Of a stretch of 25,000 bases of DNA, positions 1 through 11,456 are shown piece by piece. Where the stretch lies: NCBI RefSeq assembly GCF_964340395.1, contig NC_135557.1:14649867-14674866 (forward strand). The letters are read 5' to 3'. The notes under the pieces are model-generated. The model saw nothing but the letters and a program-made list of their open reading frames with translations, searched no databases and was not told where the DNA came from. The stretch is from Glandiceps talaboti. Its lineage: Eukaryota; Hemichordata; Enteropneusta; Spengelidae. The position numbers and the translations under genes were made by a program. Positions within the stretch are counted from its first letter, which is position 1; every line of letters begins with the position of its first letter.

Positions 1-246
1 TTCCCTGAATGCCTCGCCCCAGTGCACGTGCACGTGTACAACAGGCCTTTGCTTGGTCATTTTTATACCTCTGTTTTACAGAGGTCGCACGTTGCAGAGT
101 AAATAAGAATGACTTCTCAGAGTTTTCTAGTACTGTACCAGCATACTGTAGAAATACAGCTACTACAAAATCAGCCTCGGTTTAAATATGTTCTCCTTAA
201 AAGAATCGATGGTTGAACTTGTCTGTGTTGTCTATTTCTATAGAAC
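1..246. other. unique AT-rich sequence
   Basis: No coding exon or RNA gene is visible here. The only notable point is overlapping E-box-like CACGTG motifs near position 25, which form a short self-complementary stretch. Confidence 0.5.
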
Positions 247-309
247 ATTGTCTACTGTCTACGTGTATTGTCTATTGTCTATGTGTATTGTCTATTGTCT
301 ATGTGTATT
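247..309. repeat. 20-bp minisatellite, about 3.1 copies
   Basis: The unit ATTGTCTATTGTCTATGTGT is repeated head to tail three times, with a 3-bp fourth start. The first copy differs at two positions (C for T) and the next two are identical. Each unit itself contains a doubled TGTCTA half, so the array probably grew from a shorter repeat. It has no coding potential. Confidence 0.9.
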
Positions 310-1055
310 CACAACACGTGATTTCTAAGTATCTACTATTGTTACATGAAGCCAGGTTAACTTTGTTTTGATTGGAATAATTCGTCCTTGCCAAAGCCAA
401 TCATGACGATGGTAATGTATCTAATCACGTCCTACTGAGCTCACACAAACCACGAATGTTACAGTCTATGCTTTGTGTGATGTTTTGACCTTTTGTATTG
501 TCTTCTATATGGTGTATGTCTTTTGTCTGTTTCGTCGGTGCTTACGTCAGCTATTACTTGTGTGTTCTATGTCCACTATCGATGACCGAGTCACATTCCC
601 ACAGGTTTTAATCAGAATAAATGTGTATGTGTGGCTATGTATTTGAGGAAAAACTTGCTCTCAGAAACGCCACACCCTCATGTGAATGCATTAATTAGTT
701 TGTGTTTGTCTTATTTTTCTATAGCTTAAATTCCATATTTAGTATTAGCAAGATCGAGCGAGTGATACGAGCACATGTAATATCGAGTATATTTTACGAC
801 GGTATAGGGGCTATACGACAGTGACACCGTCAGCTGTGTTATTGGAGACACCGTATAAACACGTTTTTTTTTTTGAAGAAGAAGACACTTGTCCGTCACG
901 CAAACACATTCTATTAGTGATCTATATCTGAGAGGACGATATCAACTGAAAAAAAGATATGTAGCTGATATGTTACACCACTACTAAGTGAAAAGAAAAC
1001 TACTTTACATGTATATCGATAGTCTGATCCATATCTTTGTATATAGTAGTCTGAG

Positions 1056-1067
<12 letters not shown>
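310..1067. other. unique AT-rich sequence, no gene seen
   Basis: About 760 bp with no convincing exon, splice-site pair or RNA fold. A 10-base T run lies near 865. A short GT run leads into the next (GA)n tract. Confidence 0.5.

Positions 1068-1144
<77 letters not shown>
1068..1144. repeat. (GA)n microsatellite, about 77 bp
   Basis: This is an uninterrupted GA dinucleotide tract with purines on the + strand, preceded directly by (GT)n. A frame of alternating Arg and Glu runs through it and is an artefact of the repeat. Long mirror-symmetric GA/CT tracts can form triplex (H-DNA) structures. Confidence 0.97.
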
Positions 1145-1146
<2 letters not shown>

Positions 1147-1325
1147 ACTGTTCTCTTACCTTTTTTTGTAGAGTTGGTAGTTTTCGCGATCGTCTACCGT
1201 AAATGTCAAAAGTACGAGTAATGTCGACGTTTGGCTACGTGTGTGATATTATGATCCGATTCGTCGCAATTTTATGCAAACTGTGCAGGACTTGTACCTG
1301 GCTTCTTTGTTCAAATTGATATGTA

Positions 1326-1379
1326 AAGGTTTGTCACTGTAGGCGTTCGTCAAGATTCACAGTGACGTAAGCAAACCTT
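1326..1379. repeat. imperfect hairpin (15 paired bases, one 6-nt bulge)
   Basis: AAGGTTTG plus TCACTGT (1326-1340) pairs with ACAGTGA (1359-1365) and CAAACCTT (1372-1379). The loop is 18 nt and six unpaired bases (CGTAAG) lie on the 3' side. It could be the core of a decayed inverted-repeat element or chance. No RNA family is recognised. Confidence 0.5.
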
Positions 1380-2115
1380 CCGTAGTAATTGTTTTCGAGC
1401 GTTTCTCACCTATAAATTGACGTCGTAAAGATATCGCAACGTGGATGTGTAAGTATACGTGATACGTCGTACAATAATTGGACGAAGGCTATGTGCATCC
1501 GTCAATTCACATTCAATTTTAAAACCGCGGTCACAAACTCCCATGTCTTTCTCTTTCTATCATGAGGGGGGGGGGGATTCAGACTCTGTAAAGCGCATTA
1601 CATATACACAAGTCCTACATGAAAGAGACGGGAGGAGCAAGGCAAGTTGCCGTTAGGTTCACTCATCGTGACAAACTTTCAATCTTCAAACCACTATGGG
1701 TAAATTAATTATATGTAATAATTCGACTCCGCGCATCATCCTTCGGAGGTCCACCCCCTTTAATATTGCAGACTACATGGCCTACTCCTCCGTCAAAGAA
1801 ATGTATCCTTCAAAATACCCTTTGGTGAATAAACTATAGTAGCTTGCAATTCTATCACGCTGTGTTGTAGCATGGGTGTATATCTCCCCTAATAGTGACA
1901 TCCATGGTTGAGGCTACACTGTGAAAGTGCCGAACTGAGCCGTGCGACATCCTCCGATCGTCCCCTCCCAAATTCCTCAGGGAAATGCCCCCCCTCCATC
2001 CCCACAAATTCCCATATACGAACACACTACAGTAGTTTTGTTATTCTGTATTGTAGCTACATGTTGAAAGTGTCACATTTATGTAACGACATCTCATGTA
2101 CAGACTAACATCGAC
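1380..2115. other. unique sequence, no gene seen
   Basis: The stretch contains an 11-base G run at 1566-1576 and otherwise unremarkable sequence. Short open frames of about 65 codons have no recognisable domain and no supporting splice sites. Confidence 0.5.
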
Positions 2116-2201
2116 ATAATCGGCGAGGTGCGATCCTGACCCCTTTACAACACATGGGGTTATAATCGGCGAGGTGTGACCCTTTTACGACACATGGGGT
2201 C
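2116..2201. repeat. two-copy tandem duplication, about 46 and 40 bp
   Basis: ATAATCGGCGAGGTG, followed by a spacer, ACCC, TTTAC and ACACATGGGGT, occurs twice in a row, starting at 2116 and 2162. The second copy has lost about 6 bp in the middle. No function is apparent. Confidence 0.85.
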
Positions 2202-2666
2202 ATTAATAGCGACAAATCAAACACGCCCTTAAGTTATGCATCGCAATAACCGCACTGACCGCATTATATGATGATGTGCAAGGCACTAGAATTTTATTTG
2301 CCCGGAGGCTCTATACTGTGCGTACATCAAACAAATTAAACAACCCGTGAATAGTGGACTTTCCTCTATGACATTTACCGGTATTTACTAATATAATTTT
2401 TCAAACTGTTCAATAAATAACTTAAAACAGATTCCAGCTGAAACAAAGGTTGACAAGTTCTTTTCCAGATGGCTTCGCGATTGTTCTTTGTATAGACACG
2501 TTTAATATCCGCATGTCGGCTCAAACTGTTTCCGAAAAAAGTGAACAGTGTCTTGTCACTCGGGCAATTATTATTGAGGATGGAACAGTTTTTACTGAAC
2601 GTTTTAAGTTAAAAAGTAGGTGATTTCTGTAATTTTAGGGTATACTTTTATTACCTATATTTTTGC

Positions 2667-2668
<2 letters not shown>
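2202..2668. other. unique AT-rich sequence, no gene seen
   Basis: I see no exon, repeat or RNA structure that I can support in this stretch. Confidence 0.5.

Positions 2669-2698
<30 letters not shown>
2669..2698. repeat. (TG)n microsatellite, 15 units
   Basis: This is a pure TG dinucleotide tract, a potential Z-DNA former, that runs directly into the G-rich block that follows. Confidence 0.95.
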
Positions 2699-2699
<1 letters not shown>

Positions 2700-2700
2700 A

Positions 2701-2721
2701 GGGGTGGGGTGGGGTGGGGGG
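2701..2721 (+). other. potential G-quadruplex
   Basis: The motif is GGGG-T-GGGG-T-GGGG-T-GGGGGG, four G runs separated by single T loops, which is the pattern expected for a very stable parallel G4. It follows the (TG)n tract after two bases. Confidence 0.75.
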
Positions 2722-3617
<896 letters not shown>

Positions 3618-4272
3618 GACACAAAACTACTTTAATAACGACTTCAACAAATTCGGAGAGCTGACGTAAAACGACTCGAAGACTTAGCACGACTTTGAAA
3701 AGTGGAACGACTATGATCATATAAAACTACATGGAGACGTGAAAGCATTCGAAGATGTAAAACTACCCAGAGTCTTAAACTACCCGGGAACTATTAGTTG
3801 GAGCTGTAAAACGGCATTGAGACGTAGAAAAACTCGGAGACATAAAATAACCAGGAAGCGTAAAAACGAAGACTTAGAACTGCTTTGAAATGTAAAACGA
3901 CTTGGAGATGTAAAACTGTTCTGAAATTATAAAACGACTCGGAGACGTAAAATTACATTTGAAACGCAAAACTTCCTTGAAACTTAAAACGATTTGAAGA
4001 CGTGAAACTGCGGAGACGTAAAGCGACTTCGGGGAAGTATTAAACACAACTTTCAGACGTAAACTGCAGATGTAAAACGAATAGAGACGTAAACTACGGA
4101 GACGGAAACCGACTTGGAGACGTAACTTGAACTGTGGAGACGTAAAAAGTCTTGGAAACGCGTAACTTGAACTGTGGAGACGGAAAAGGACTTGGAGATG
4201 CAAATTAAAACTGCTTTGAAAACAACCTAAAATGACTCTACGTAGAACGACCCTGAGACGTAAAACAGTACT
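3618..4272. repeat. diverged 18-bp satellite, about 35 units
   Basis: The block can be cut into about 35 successive units near the consensus GACGTAAAACGACTTGGA. Most are 16-20 bp, and examples start at 3663, 3897, 3947, 4136 and 4257. Almost no two neighbouring units are identical, yet GACGTAAAAC is kept across the array, so this is an old array with decayed homogeneity. Because 18 bp is six codons, a 134-codon open frame survives on the - strand (4278-3874) with repeated Phe-Tyr-Ile-Ser-Lys-like motifs. Frequent unit-length changes break the phase, so I read it as non-coding. Confidence 0.85.
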
Positions 4273-4377
4273 AATCACAGACTAACAATATCGGAAAGTG
4301 GAAAAACAGAGTAATATATAACCAGCCTTGAACGTGTATGTCATTGATTGGAGTCATAGCATACGACTTGTTCAAAA

Positions 4378-4385
4378 TGACGTCA
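4378..4385. promoter_or_regulatory. CRE palindrome TGACGTCA
   Basis: Exact full-length CREB/ATF consensus within AATGACGTCACC. No adjacent promoter is recognised. Confidence 0.4.
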
Positions 4386-4525
4386 CCCAACACAACCCTA
4401 GTTATATCAGCATCTGTTACATAGACTGACAAATACACATTTGATGCTATAAAACAAGAATTGTATTTAATCAAACCAGTGATTGATTCTCCTGAAAAAC
4501 AATACACGTTGAAAGGACGATAGTA

Positions 4526-4546
4526 TGACGTCACGCTATGACGTCA
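4526..4546. promoter_or_regulatory. paired CRE palindromes, 13 bp apart
   Basis: Two exact TGACGTCA sites (4526-4533 and 4539-4546) are joined by CGCTA. The arrangement resembles the pair at 5634-5652, where the first site is also followed by CGC. Confidence 0.45.
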
Positions 4547-4957
4547 TAAGTGAGAAATCGTGTGTTAGATATGACCATATGCCGACAGAATTGCGCACAT
4601 TGTCATAAAAAAAACAGGAATAAATATCGGATAGCTATTTTCTTTAGTCTATACCACTCACAAGCTGACACGTAAACTTGCCAAAATAAAGACAATTTGA
4701 ACCTTAACATTTTTTTTGCCAATTTGGACAATTTCGACAGTCTCATATAGTCACAAGAATGTATGGTAAAAAAAATTCAACCCTATTTTGTGTCTACTGC
4801 AGGACACATGCATCGCTCCCTTGGTGAACACTTGGAGAGATATTATTACATGTAGTTATTGTAAGGAGGAATTGGGAGGGTGCCAGCCGGAAAAAATATT
4901 ACAAAAATATATCTCCAATATCATAATTACGTCACTAATGTATTTTAGTTCCTCTGT

Positions 4958-4971
4958 GTTGCTATGGCGAC
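4958..4971. promoter_or_regulatory. RFX X-box-like motif
   Basis: GTTGCTATGGCGAC has both X-box half-sites. A CRE-like TTACGTCA lies about 30 bp upstream near 4927. Confidence 0.4.
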
Positions 4972-5360
4972 AATATATTACATAAACATAAATTGTCGAA
5001 ACGCAGTAATACAGATTCTAGAAAAAACCTTTCAAGTCACAATAATTTAAATGCTGTAAAGATGTTCACTTCGTTGATTGTCAATGTTGACGTGGGATGT
5101 TCTGTGTGTTGACGACATTTTACGGCAAAACGTCGTAAACTGCGTTTTGCGGCAATGCCAGACTATTTTCCGAATGCGTACAAATTTAGCTTGCAAGATT
5201 GTGATGGAAGTGCTCATTTGCAGTGTGATATCTGTCCTGTTTACGATAATGAATTTCTGATCAATCATTTTGGAGGAGGGTACAGGGTGTGAGTAACCAT
5301 GCGACCGTCTGAAGGATTTCTTTCAGATAACATACGTACGTACATTCACTCTCGGTTATA

Positions 5361-5368
5361 TGACGTCA
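5361..5368. promoter_or_regulatory. CRE palindrome TGACGTCA
   Basis: Exact CREB/ATF consensus within TATGACGTCATC. No promoter is recognised around it. Confidence 0.4.
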
Positions 5369-5633
5369 TCAATACTCACTGTGTAGTTACCATTATTTCC
5401 CAATAGGCTTAATTACATCAATATGTTGCGGTATTTTGGTTCATAAATATTTATGACGTACGTTGCATTAACGAAAATAAATTTGAAGAGGACCAGAGGA
5501 AACATTGTAGTAGCATAGATACTGAGGCTTCGGATCATTGCAGTTCTGAGCAAAAACGGAAGATATTTGTTGATCAGAATGAAAAGTTGGAAAATTATGC
5601 TGTTATCAAAAGGTTAATGATCGCTCACGGTTC

Positions 5634-5652
5634 TGACGTCACGCTGACGTCA
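5634..5652. promoter_or_regulatory. paired CRE palindromes, 11 bp apart
   Basis: Two exact TGACGTCA sites (5634-5641 and 5645-5652) are separated by CGC. This is a second instance of the close CRE pair at 4526, so paired sites are probably a recurring unit or a short duplication. Confidence 0.45.
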
Positions 5653-6596
5653 TACTAATACGACTAAGCTAAACATATTTCACCACAACTGCACATATGA
5701 TGTTATCAACATTGACATTAAATTAACGGTTTGCCCGACGTTATTTAGTTTCAAGATATATCTATATAACAAACACGGTTCAATCTAATCTGAACTTTGA
5801 CCTCTAATGACAGACATGTGACGAAAATATAGACCTTATTTATTGAAAAATTCCGCGAGTGCAATCGCATTTAGATCAAATTTTCGACATAAATTCGTTC
5901 ACTGACAATATCTGCGAAATTCGTGTCTAAAATTTTAAAGAATTTCCTGAAAAAAATACTACAAAAACATTTTTTTGCTCGAACCATATCTTGGCGGCAA
6001 AAACAAACACGTGATATTTAAGAGATATGTCGACGTGGCGAAAACACGTCACTCCTTATTCAAAAGACAAAAATTTCGTACAGATAATTTGATACAACGG
6101 AAAATTTGGCGCCTGGGCGATCTGGGCTGACTACATTCTAGTGAATAGGTGGGTACATACACTGCATAATGATAGGCAAGAGAGTAGGCAGTATAACTAT
6201 ATTAAACATCTTTACAAATATACGGATATGGTAAAATTGTACTTTTTTGTGTTTTCTAGTTTCGTTACTATCATGTAAATTTGGAAGGGAAGGATAGACA
6301 ACCAACCACTAACAAAAATGGAATTTGCATACAGCCTCGTTTTGGAGTTGTGACATACGTTTATATTCGGCATTTCTTCCCGATTTTCGAAATTGTGTGG
6401 TACGGGTCGAGCGATAAAAACGTCTCCCTTGGAGTTAGATTAACGAACAACCCTTCCAGTCACACGTCGATGTTACAATTTGTAGTTTATATCACAACCT
6501 GAAATTCTGCAACATTTAGCGCGGGCAACGTTAATTTTGACGACATGTTCAGAACATATTGCGCATGTGCGCGGTGTTACGTCATTCGGTAAAGTA

Positions 6597-6604
6597 TGAC
6601 GTCA
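6597..6604. promoter_or_regulatory. CRE palindrome TGACGTCA, near NRF1-like site
   Basis: Exact CRE about 25 bp downstream of the inverted repeat GCGCA-TG-TGCGC (6561-6572). A half-site TTACGTCA lies between them near 6577. Confidence 0.4.
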
Positions 6605-6810
6605 ATTGCTTAATTAAAGAATTTTTACGTTACAATAATTCTTTCATTTAACGATTCTGATATCGTAATTGAATTAATATAGGATGTATTTTGATGGAAC
6701 TATGTGTATAGAATGACATGGTAACGTTTGGAAATATGAGCCACGTGCTTCAACCATTTATCCAGGGATACATGTTTGAGGGTAGTAATAAAAGCTATGT
6801 TATGCATCAC

Positions 6811-6826
6811 GGGGGGGGGGGGGGGG
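6811..6826 (+). repeat. poly-G run, 16 bases
   Basis: This is an uninterrupted G homopolymer, whose length is prone to sequencing error. Similar runs occur at 1566-1576 (G), 12657-12668 (C) and 19260-19273 (C). Confidence 0.95.
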
Positions 6827-6900
6827 TTAAATTACGAATTTCACGATTAATAATCCACCATCAATATCTTACCCTTAATTTATGAATTATGGAGAACTTA

Positions 6901-7251
6901 ATAAAAAAAATTGTGGTTCCGATTACGTTCAATTTTAGAATAGGTGGGGTAGGTAGATTTTTTAAATTTTATCTTATCATATTTTTTTCTGTGTGAGAGT
7001 CTAGTTCAAGTTTCCCATTATTTTCCAAATGGTCTCTGTGTTATTGGTTTCTTCCAATCAGATGTACAGCCATTACAGATTGGAAGAATAGTTTTATATT
7101 GTCTTTTTAAGTTGATATCAGTTTCCAAATCCACTATTTTTTGCGATTTTGTTATTTTTTTCTCGAAAACGTAAAAAAAAGTTAAGGGTCGGCAGTGAAA
7201 AAACTAGGTGGGGGTCGGGTAACCGGAACCAAACAATTATTTTTTTAGGCC
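6901..7251 (+). mobile_element. MITE-like non-autonomous element, copy A
   Basis: This ~350-bp unit matches 12866-13236 on the opposite strand at about 80% by eye along its whole length. Its ends are imperfect inverted repeats. The left end has AAAAAAAATTGTGGTTCCG. The right end, read on the other strand, has TAAAAAAATAATTGTTTGG followed by TTCCGGTTACC. The flanks read TTA on both sides (6898-6900 and 7252-7254), and a TA duplication is consistent with both copies. There is no open frame for a transposase, so any movement would need one supplied elsewhere. The superfamily is unknown; TA duplications would suit Tc1/mariner-type elements. Confidence 0.8.
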
Positions 7252-7998
<747 letters not shown>

Positions 7999-8144
7999 AG
8001 GAGAGAGGACGATTGAAGTCACATCCTCATTTGCATGTATATATGTCAGCAGATTCTCACGAGAAGGGATAAGCATAATGGTAGCCAATTAAAATCTGCG
8101 ATAATCTGTGCATAATTTGAGTCCGGAAAACGCTGAGCATGAAA

Positions 8145-8221
8145 TTTGGCGGGAAACGATTTTGACGACGCAAGTAATTATCACTATGATTCAACCACAA
8201 AATCATTTTATTGGCGGGAAA
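8145..8221. promoter_or_regulatory. pair of E2F-like motifs
   Basis: TTTGGCGGGAAA (8145-8156) matches the E2F/DP consensus completely. A second site, ATTGGCGGGAAA (8210-8221), lies 65 bp downstream in the same orientation. Their closeness suggests a control region for a cell-cycle gene, but no transcription start or coding exon is visible nearby. Confidence 0.35.
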
Positions 8222-8432
8222 GTGGTAGTTACTAATTGGTCACGCTTTAAGCGACCCTAGTGCGAATTATCCTAAATTCCAAATAGGGCTTAATCATTAT
8301 TAGACCAAAAATGAATTTGATTTCGCGGAGGCATACGAAACTCTCTAATATTTGAATATACATCAAAATTTGCCTAAAGCCCTAATGACGTGACAACCAT
8401 GTGGATTTGGCACGAGAACAACGGGGATATTA

Positions 8433-8457
8433 GTTGTCAAGGCAACGATTACGTCAC
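8433..8457. promoter_or_regulatory. X-box plus CRE half-site composite
   Basis: GTTGTCAAGGCAAC is an RFX X-box-like palindrome. After three bases it is followed by TACGTCAC (8450-8457), a CRE-like half-site. The tight order resembles the X1-X2 arrangement in which RFX and CREB bind side by side in vertebrate MHC class II promoters. Equivalence here is not shown. Confidence 0.4.
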
Positions 8458-8831
8458 AGGCACTTTTCAAAGCATTGCTAAAAGTTAATAACTCAGTGTT
8501 TTGTATTATATTCGCAAATTAAAACGTTGAAGTACGGAGAGGGGTCATTTTACGCGGCTCTCCCCGAGTTCGATCTTAGGGATTAGTTGACCCTGCCTAG
8601 CCTTAATAGTGACGTTTGTATGGAGATACTGGGCTATACATATGTTACTGCTATCTGATATAAGTGTCTTCGTATCATATGGTGGAGAGAGAAAGTAACA
8701 ACATGTACGCAAGCGCTGTCGTATTGTTCCGTACAAAAGTGCTTGTGTGCGCGCCTTGAGCCAGCAGACTACATATCACGATTTGTAACGTGGCTGCCCC
8801 TCCAATAAGAATGATTCAAATCCCTGTTCTA

Positions 8832-8845
8832 GTTGCTATAGTGAC
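8832..8845. promoter_or_regulatory. RFX X-box-like motif
   Basis: GTTGCTATAGTGAC carries both half-sites of the X-box with one or two deviations from consensus. Confidence 0.35.
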
Positions 8846-9200
8846 CGTGGCAATGAGCGCCAATATCATACCGAGGTTCGGAGGTCAGGTCATAAAAATG
8901 AACGATACAGAAATCGAAATATGAGCATTCTGAAGTAGAATGTTGACAAACGGAAAATGATACTTCTAACTGAATACAGGAAATCCAGTAATCATTGCTA
9001 TAAAATGCTACTACATTTCAGTTCAGCTTGGAAACTTAATTATACCACGTGACTTCCTCCAATGATCTTGTTATATAGTTGATCACGTGACTATATAAAG
9101 TAACGACAGACAAAGAATGAAACATACTTGGCAAATGTAATTGGACAAATTGGGTCTCACTGCACTGAGATCATTCTTGTGGAAAACTCAACACATTTTG

Positions 9201-9420
9201 ACACACACACACATCCATACATCCATCCATACATACATACATACATACATGCATACATACATGCATACATACATACATACACACACACACACATACATAC
9301 ATGCATACATACATACATACATACATACATACATACATGCATACATGCATACATACATACATACATACATACATACATACATACATACATACATACATAC
9401 ATACATACATACATACATAC
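9201..9420. repeat. (CATA)n tetranucleotide array with (CA)n and CATG/CATC variants
   Basis: About 220 bp of CATA units, interrupted by CATC units at the start, isolated CATG units and one (CA)n block near 9280. Overlapping Tyr-Ile-His and Met-Tyr-Val-Cys frames on both strands are artefacts. The array ends sharply at 9420. Confidence 0.97.
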
Positions 9421-9646
9421 AGAAGCTCTGACTAGCTTTCGCCGAGTTAACAGAGCATCATTAAGTTACTAAAATATATACACACACGCAAATATGCATA
9501 ATATACATGCATCGTAATTCCAGGTAGCTGGTGTTCAGTGTTTTATAATTGTACATTATGCTACACGGTTAACTGCTGTGAAGTTCATTTAGTAAATTAC
9601 GATACCATCTCTATTATCGATCCCAACAATGAAGTGTTGGTAGCAA

Positions 9647-9654
9647 TGACGTCA
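9647..9654. promoter_or_regulatory. CRE palindrome TGACGTCA
   Basis: Exact CREB/ATF consensus within AATGACGTCATC. No promoter context is recognised. Confidence 0.4.
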
Positions 9655-10131
9655 TCACTCGGTCATTTTCAGTCTGCTAAACTGCATGAAGGGAAGATAA
9701 TGATATGTTGAATAATACATTTAGTGACGTTATTGGTAGAGGTTTTGAATACCGACAATGTCTCACATTATGCGACAAAGAGCTCACTATGATTTTAATC
9801 CTGGGCTCTCGCAAGTGTTATCTTCTCAATTGAGCCATACTGATTATTTATTTTGTTTACCAGCAACTTTTTCTGTAACTCTGCCAGACTACTGTTCGTT
9901 GCACCTAAATGTTAATCCTAATCTCAGCTTGGCCGTTATTCAAATAGCAAGTTGGTTGTCATCCATTCATCCAACCAGTTATCTATCCATCCGAACACTC
10001 AGGTCAATCAACACACCAACCTACCAACCCATCTCTAGACGTTCAATAAAATGACAGGCGAGAAGGCAGAACAATTAATCAAACACCCACTGTCATTTTG
10101 CCACCAACCCACCCACCAATCCTACATACAT

Positions 10132-10143
10132 GCATGCGCATGC
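10132..10143. promoter_or_regulatory. 12-bp palindrome, NRF1-like
   Basis: GCATGCGCATGC is a perfect palindrome containing TGCGCATGC, close to the NRF1 consensus. It may simply derive from the surrounding CATG-rich repeats. Confidence 0.3.
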
Positions 10144-10206
10144 CTACCGACAGAACGACCAATTTATTGATCAGCTGAGTAGACTCCGGCACACTACAAA
10201 ATGATC

Positions 10207-10335
10207 AACCAACCACCCAACCAACCAACCAACCAACCAACCAACCACCCGACCAACCAACCAACCAACCAACCAACCAACCAACCAACCAACCAACCAA
10301 CCAACCAACCAACCAACCAACCAACCAACCAACCA
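10207..10335. repeat. (CCAA)n tetranucleotide array, about 129 bp
   Basis: CCAA units with single-base variants (CCAC, CGAC) near the left edge. The Asn-Gln-Pro-Thr frame on + and Gly-Trp-Leu-Val frame on - come from the repeat and do not indicate a protein. Confidence 0.97.
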
Positions 10336-10744
10336 GAACAGAGATCGATCGATAGACCAACTAAACAAACAACAGAAAGACTACAAACCTTAGACGTTGT
10401 AGGGACGTCTATACTTAAACCAACAAACTAATAAAACCAACGAATCAACAGCCCCAAATTAAACAAGCCTGGAAGCATCCACGGAACTGATAAGGACCTG
10501 TCTGTGAAGCAATTAGCCGATCGATAAAGTTTTAGCTGGTAACTGTATATCCAGCAGACTCTAATGTAACCATTACATGAACAAAATGACCCCGTATTTC
10601 ATCAATTAATCAATAAAAACATTTACATATGGTGAGTGATTGACCAGTTAGTTAAAAATATATGCTTTACATAGCAATATTTCCATAACACTTTATTTAA
10701 AATTAGCCATAATGTTTTCAAAATACAATTGAAACAAACACGAA
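10336..10744. other. unique AT-rich sequence, no gene seen
   Basis: Spacer between the CCAA and GTAT arrays. The first 120 bp are still CAA- and CCAA-rich and are probably eroded array. Confidence 0.5.
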
Positions 10745-10824
10745 TGTATGTATGTATGTATGTATGTATGTATGTATGTATGTATGTATGTATGTATGTA
10801 TGTATGTATGTATGTATGTATGTA

Positions 10825-10857
<33 letters not shown>

Positions 10858-11052
10858 ATGTATGTATGTATGTATGTATGTATGTATGTATGTATGTATG
10901 TGTGTATGTGTATGTATGTGTGTGTGTGTATGTATGTATGTATGTATGTATGTATGTATGTATGTATGTATGTATGTATGTATGTATGTATGTATGTATG
11001 TGTGTGTGTGTATGTGTGGGTATATATATATATGTGTGGGTGTGTGGATGTG
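10745..11052. repeat. (GTAT)n array with interspersed (GT)n blocks
   Basis: About 300 bp of GTAT units broken by (GT)n blocks near 10826 and 10917 and ending in GT- and TA-rich variants. The same block order recurs at 21811-22047. All Met-Tyr-Val-Cys frames across it are repeat artefacts. Confidence 0.97.
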
Positions 11053-11456
11053 CTATTTCTTTTGACAAGTAATATTTCAGGGTTGGTATTGAAAACTAGA
11101 CAGATTTTGGTTATCAGAAACCTTACGTGTTATAGTTTTATTTTGACTATATACATTGGCAGTGTTCATGTCTGTTTGCATGCTTGTCATCGGATATAAT
11201 CCCAACTGTTTATTGAGTTCAATACACGTGTGTTAATATAACATGATGTGACAAACAAAAATGATTGACGTGGGTTGGAAAAGATCTGTTTATATGGCAA
11301 TGGCCGATAAATGGCTTGATTATCAATTTTATTACCATTTGCGTCACGCGATACATTAGAATGACCCTAAAGAGTACCACTTCAGGAAAAAACAATTCCG
11401 TATTCTTATTGTGATCACGAAGCAAAATGGATTAATACAAATCAGGACTGGAGGTT
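11053..11456. other. unique AT-rich sequence, no gene seen
   Basis: No exon, repeat or RNA element can be supported in this stretch. Confidence 0.5.

Larger units (their letters stand above)
4273..6810. other. gene-free stretch rich in CRE and X-box motifs
   Basis: About 2.5 kb without a supportable exon, although it holds several open frames of 60-87 codons. Seven exact TGACGTCA palindromes lie here (listed separately), plus an X-box-like motif, an E2F-like TTTGGCGCC at 6105-6113, and an NRF1-like GCGCATGTGCGC at 6561-6572. Nothing else is structured. Confidence 0.5.
8010..9200. other. gene-free stretch with E2F-like and X-box-like motifs
   Basis: About 1.2 kb of mostly unique sequence with no supportable exon. 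It contains the E2F-like pair at 8145 and 8210, the X-box plus CRE half-site at 8433 and another X-box at 8832. Confidence 0.5.
9421..10206. other. unique sequence grading into decayed CCAA/ATCC repeats
   Basis: The first part is unique. From about 9960, ATCC, CCAA and CACC units appear in loose succession, as expected for the eroded edge of the CCAA array that follows. A 98-codon frame at 9758-10054 ends inside these decayed repeats and has no recognisable domain. Confidence 0.5.

Noticed and set aside
3874-4278. 134-codon - strand frame with hexapeptide-like repeats
   Set aside because: It lies within the 18-bp satellite and its periodicity follows from the unit length. Many units have lengths that break the phase, and no start context or splice site supports it.
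8800-8830. GATTCAAATCC as a tRNA B-box
   Set aside because: No A-box lies at a suitable distance upstream and no cloverleaf can be drawn.
9758-10054. 98-codon + strand frame
   Set aside because: Its second half runs into decayed ATCC/CCAA repeats. No splice sites or domain are visible.
10729-11199. Long Met-Tyr-Val-Cys or Tyr-Ile-His-Thr frames over the GTAT/CATA arrays (also at 9128-9472, 11523-11847, 17055-17357 and 21775-22177)
   Set aside because: A four-base repeat without a stop in any phase stays open in every frame, so these frames say nothing about coding.
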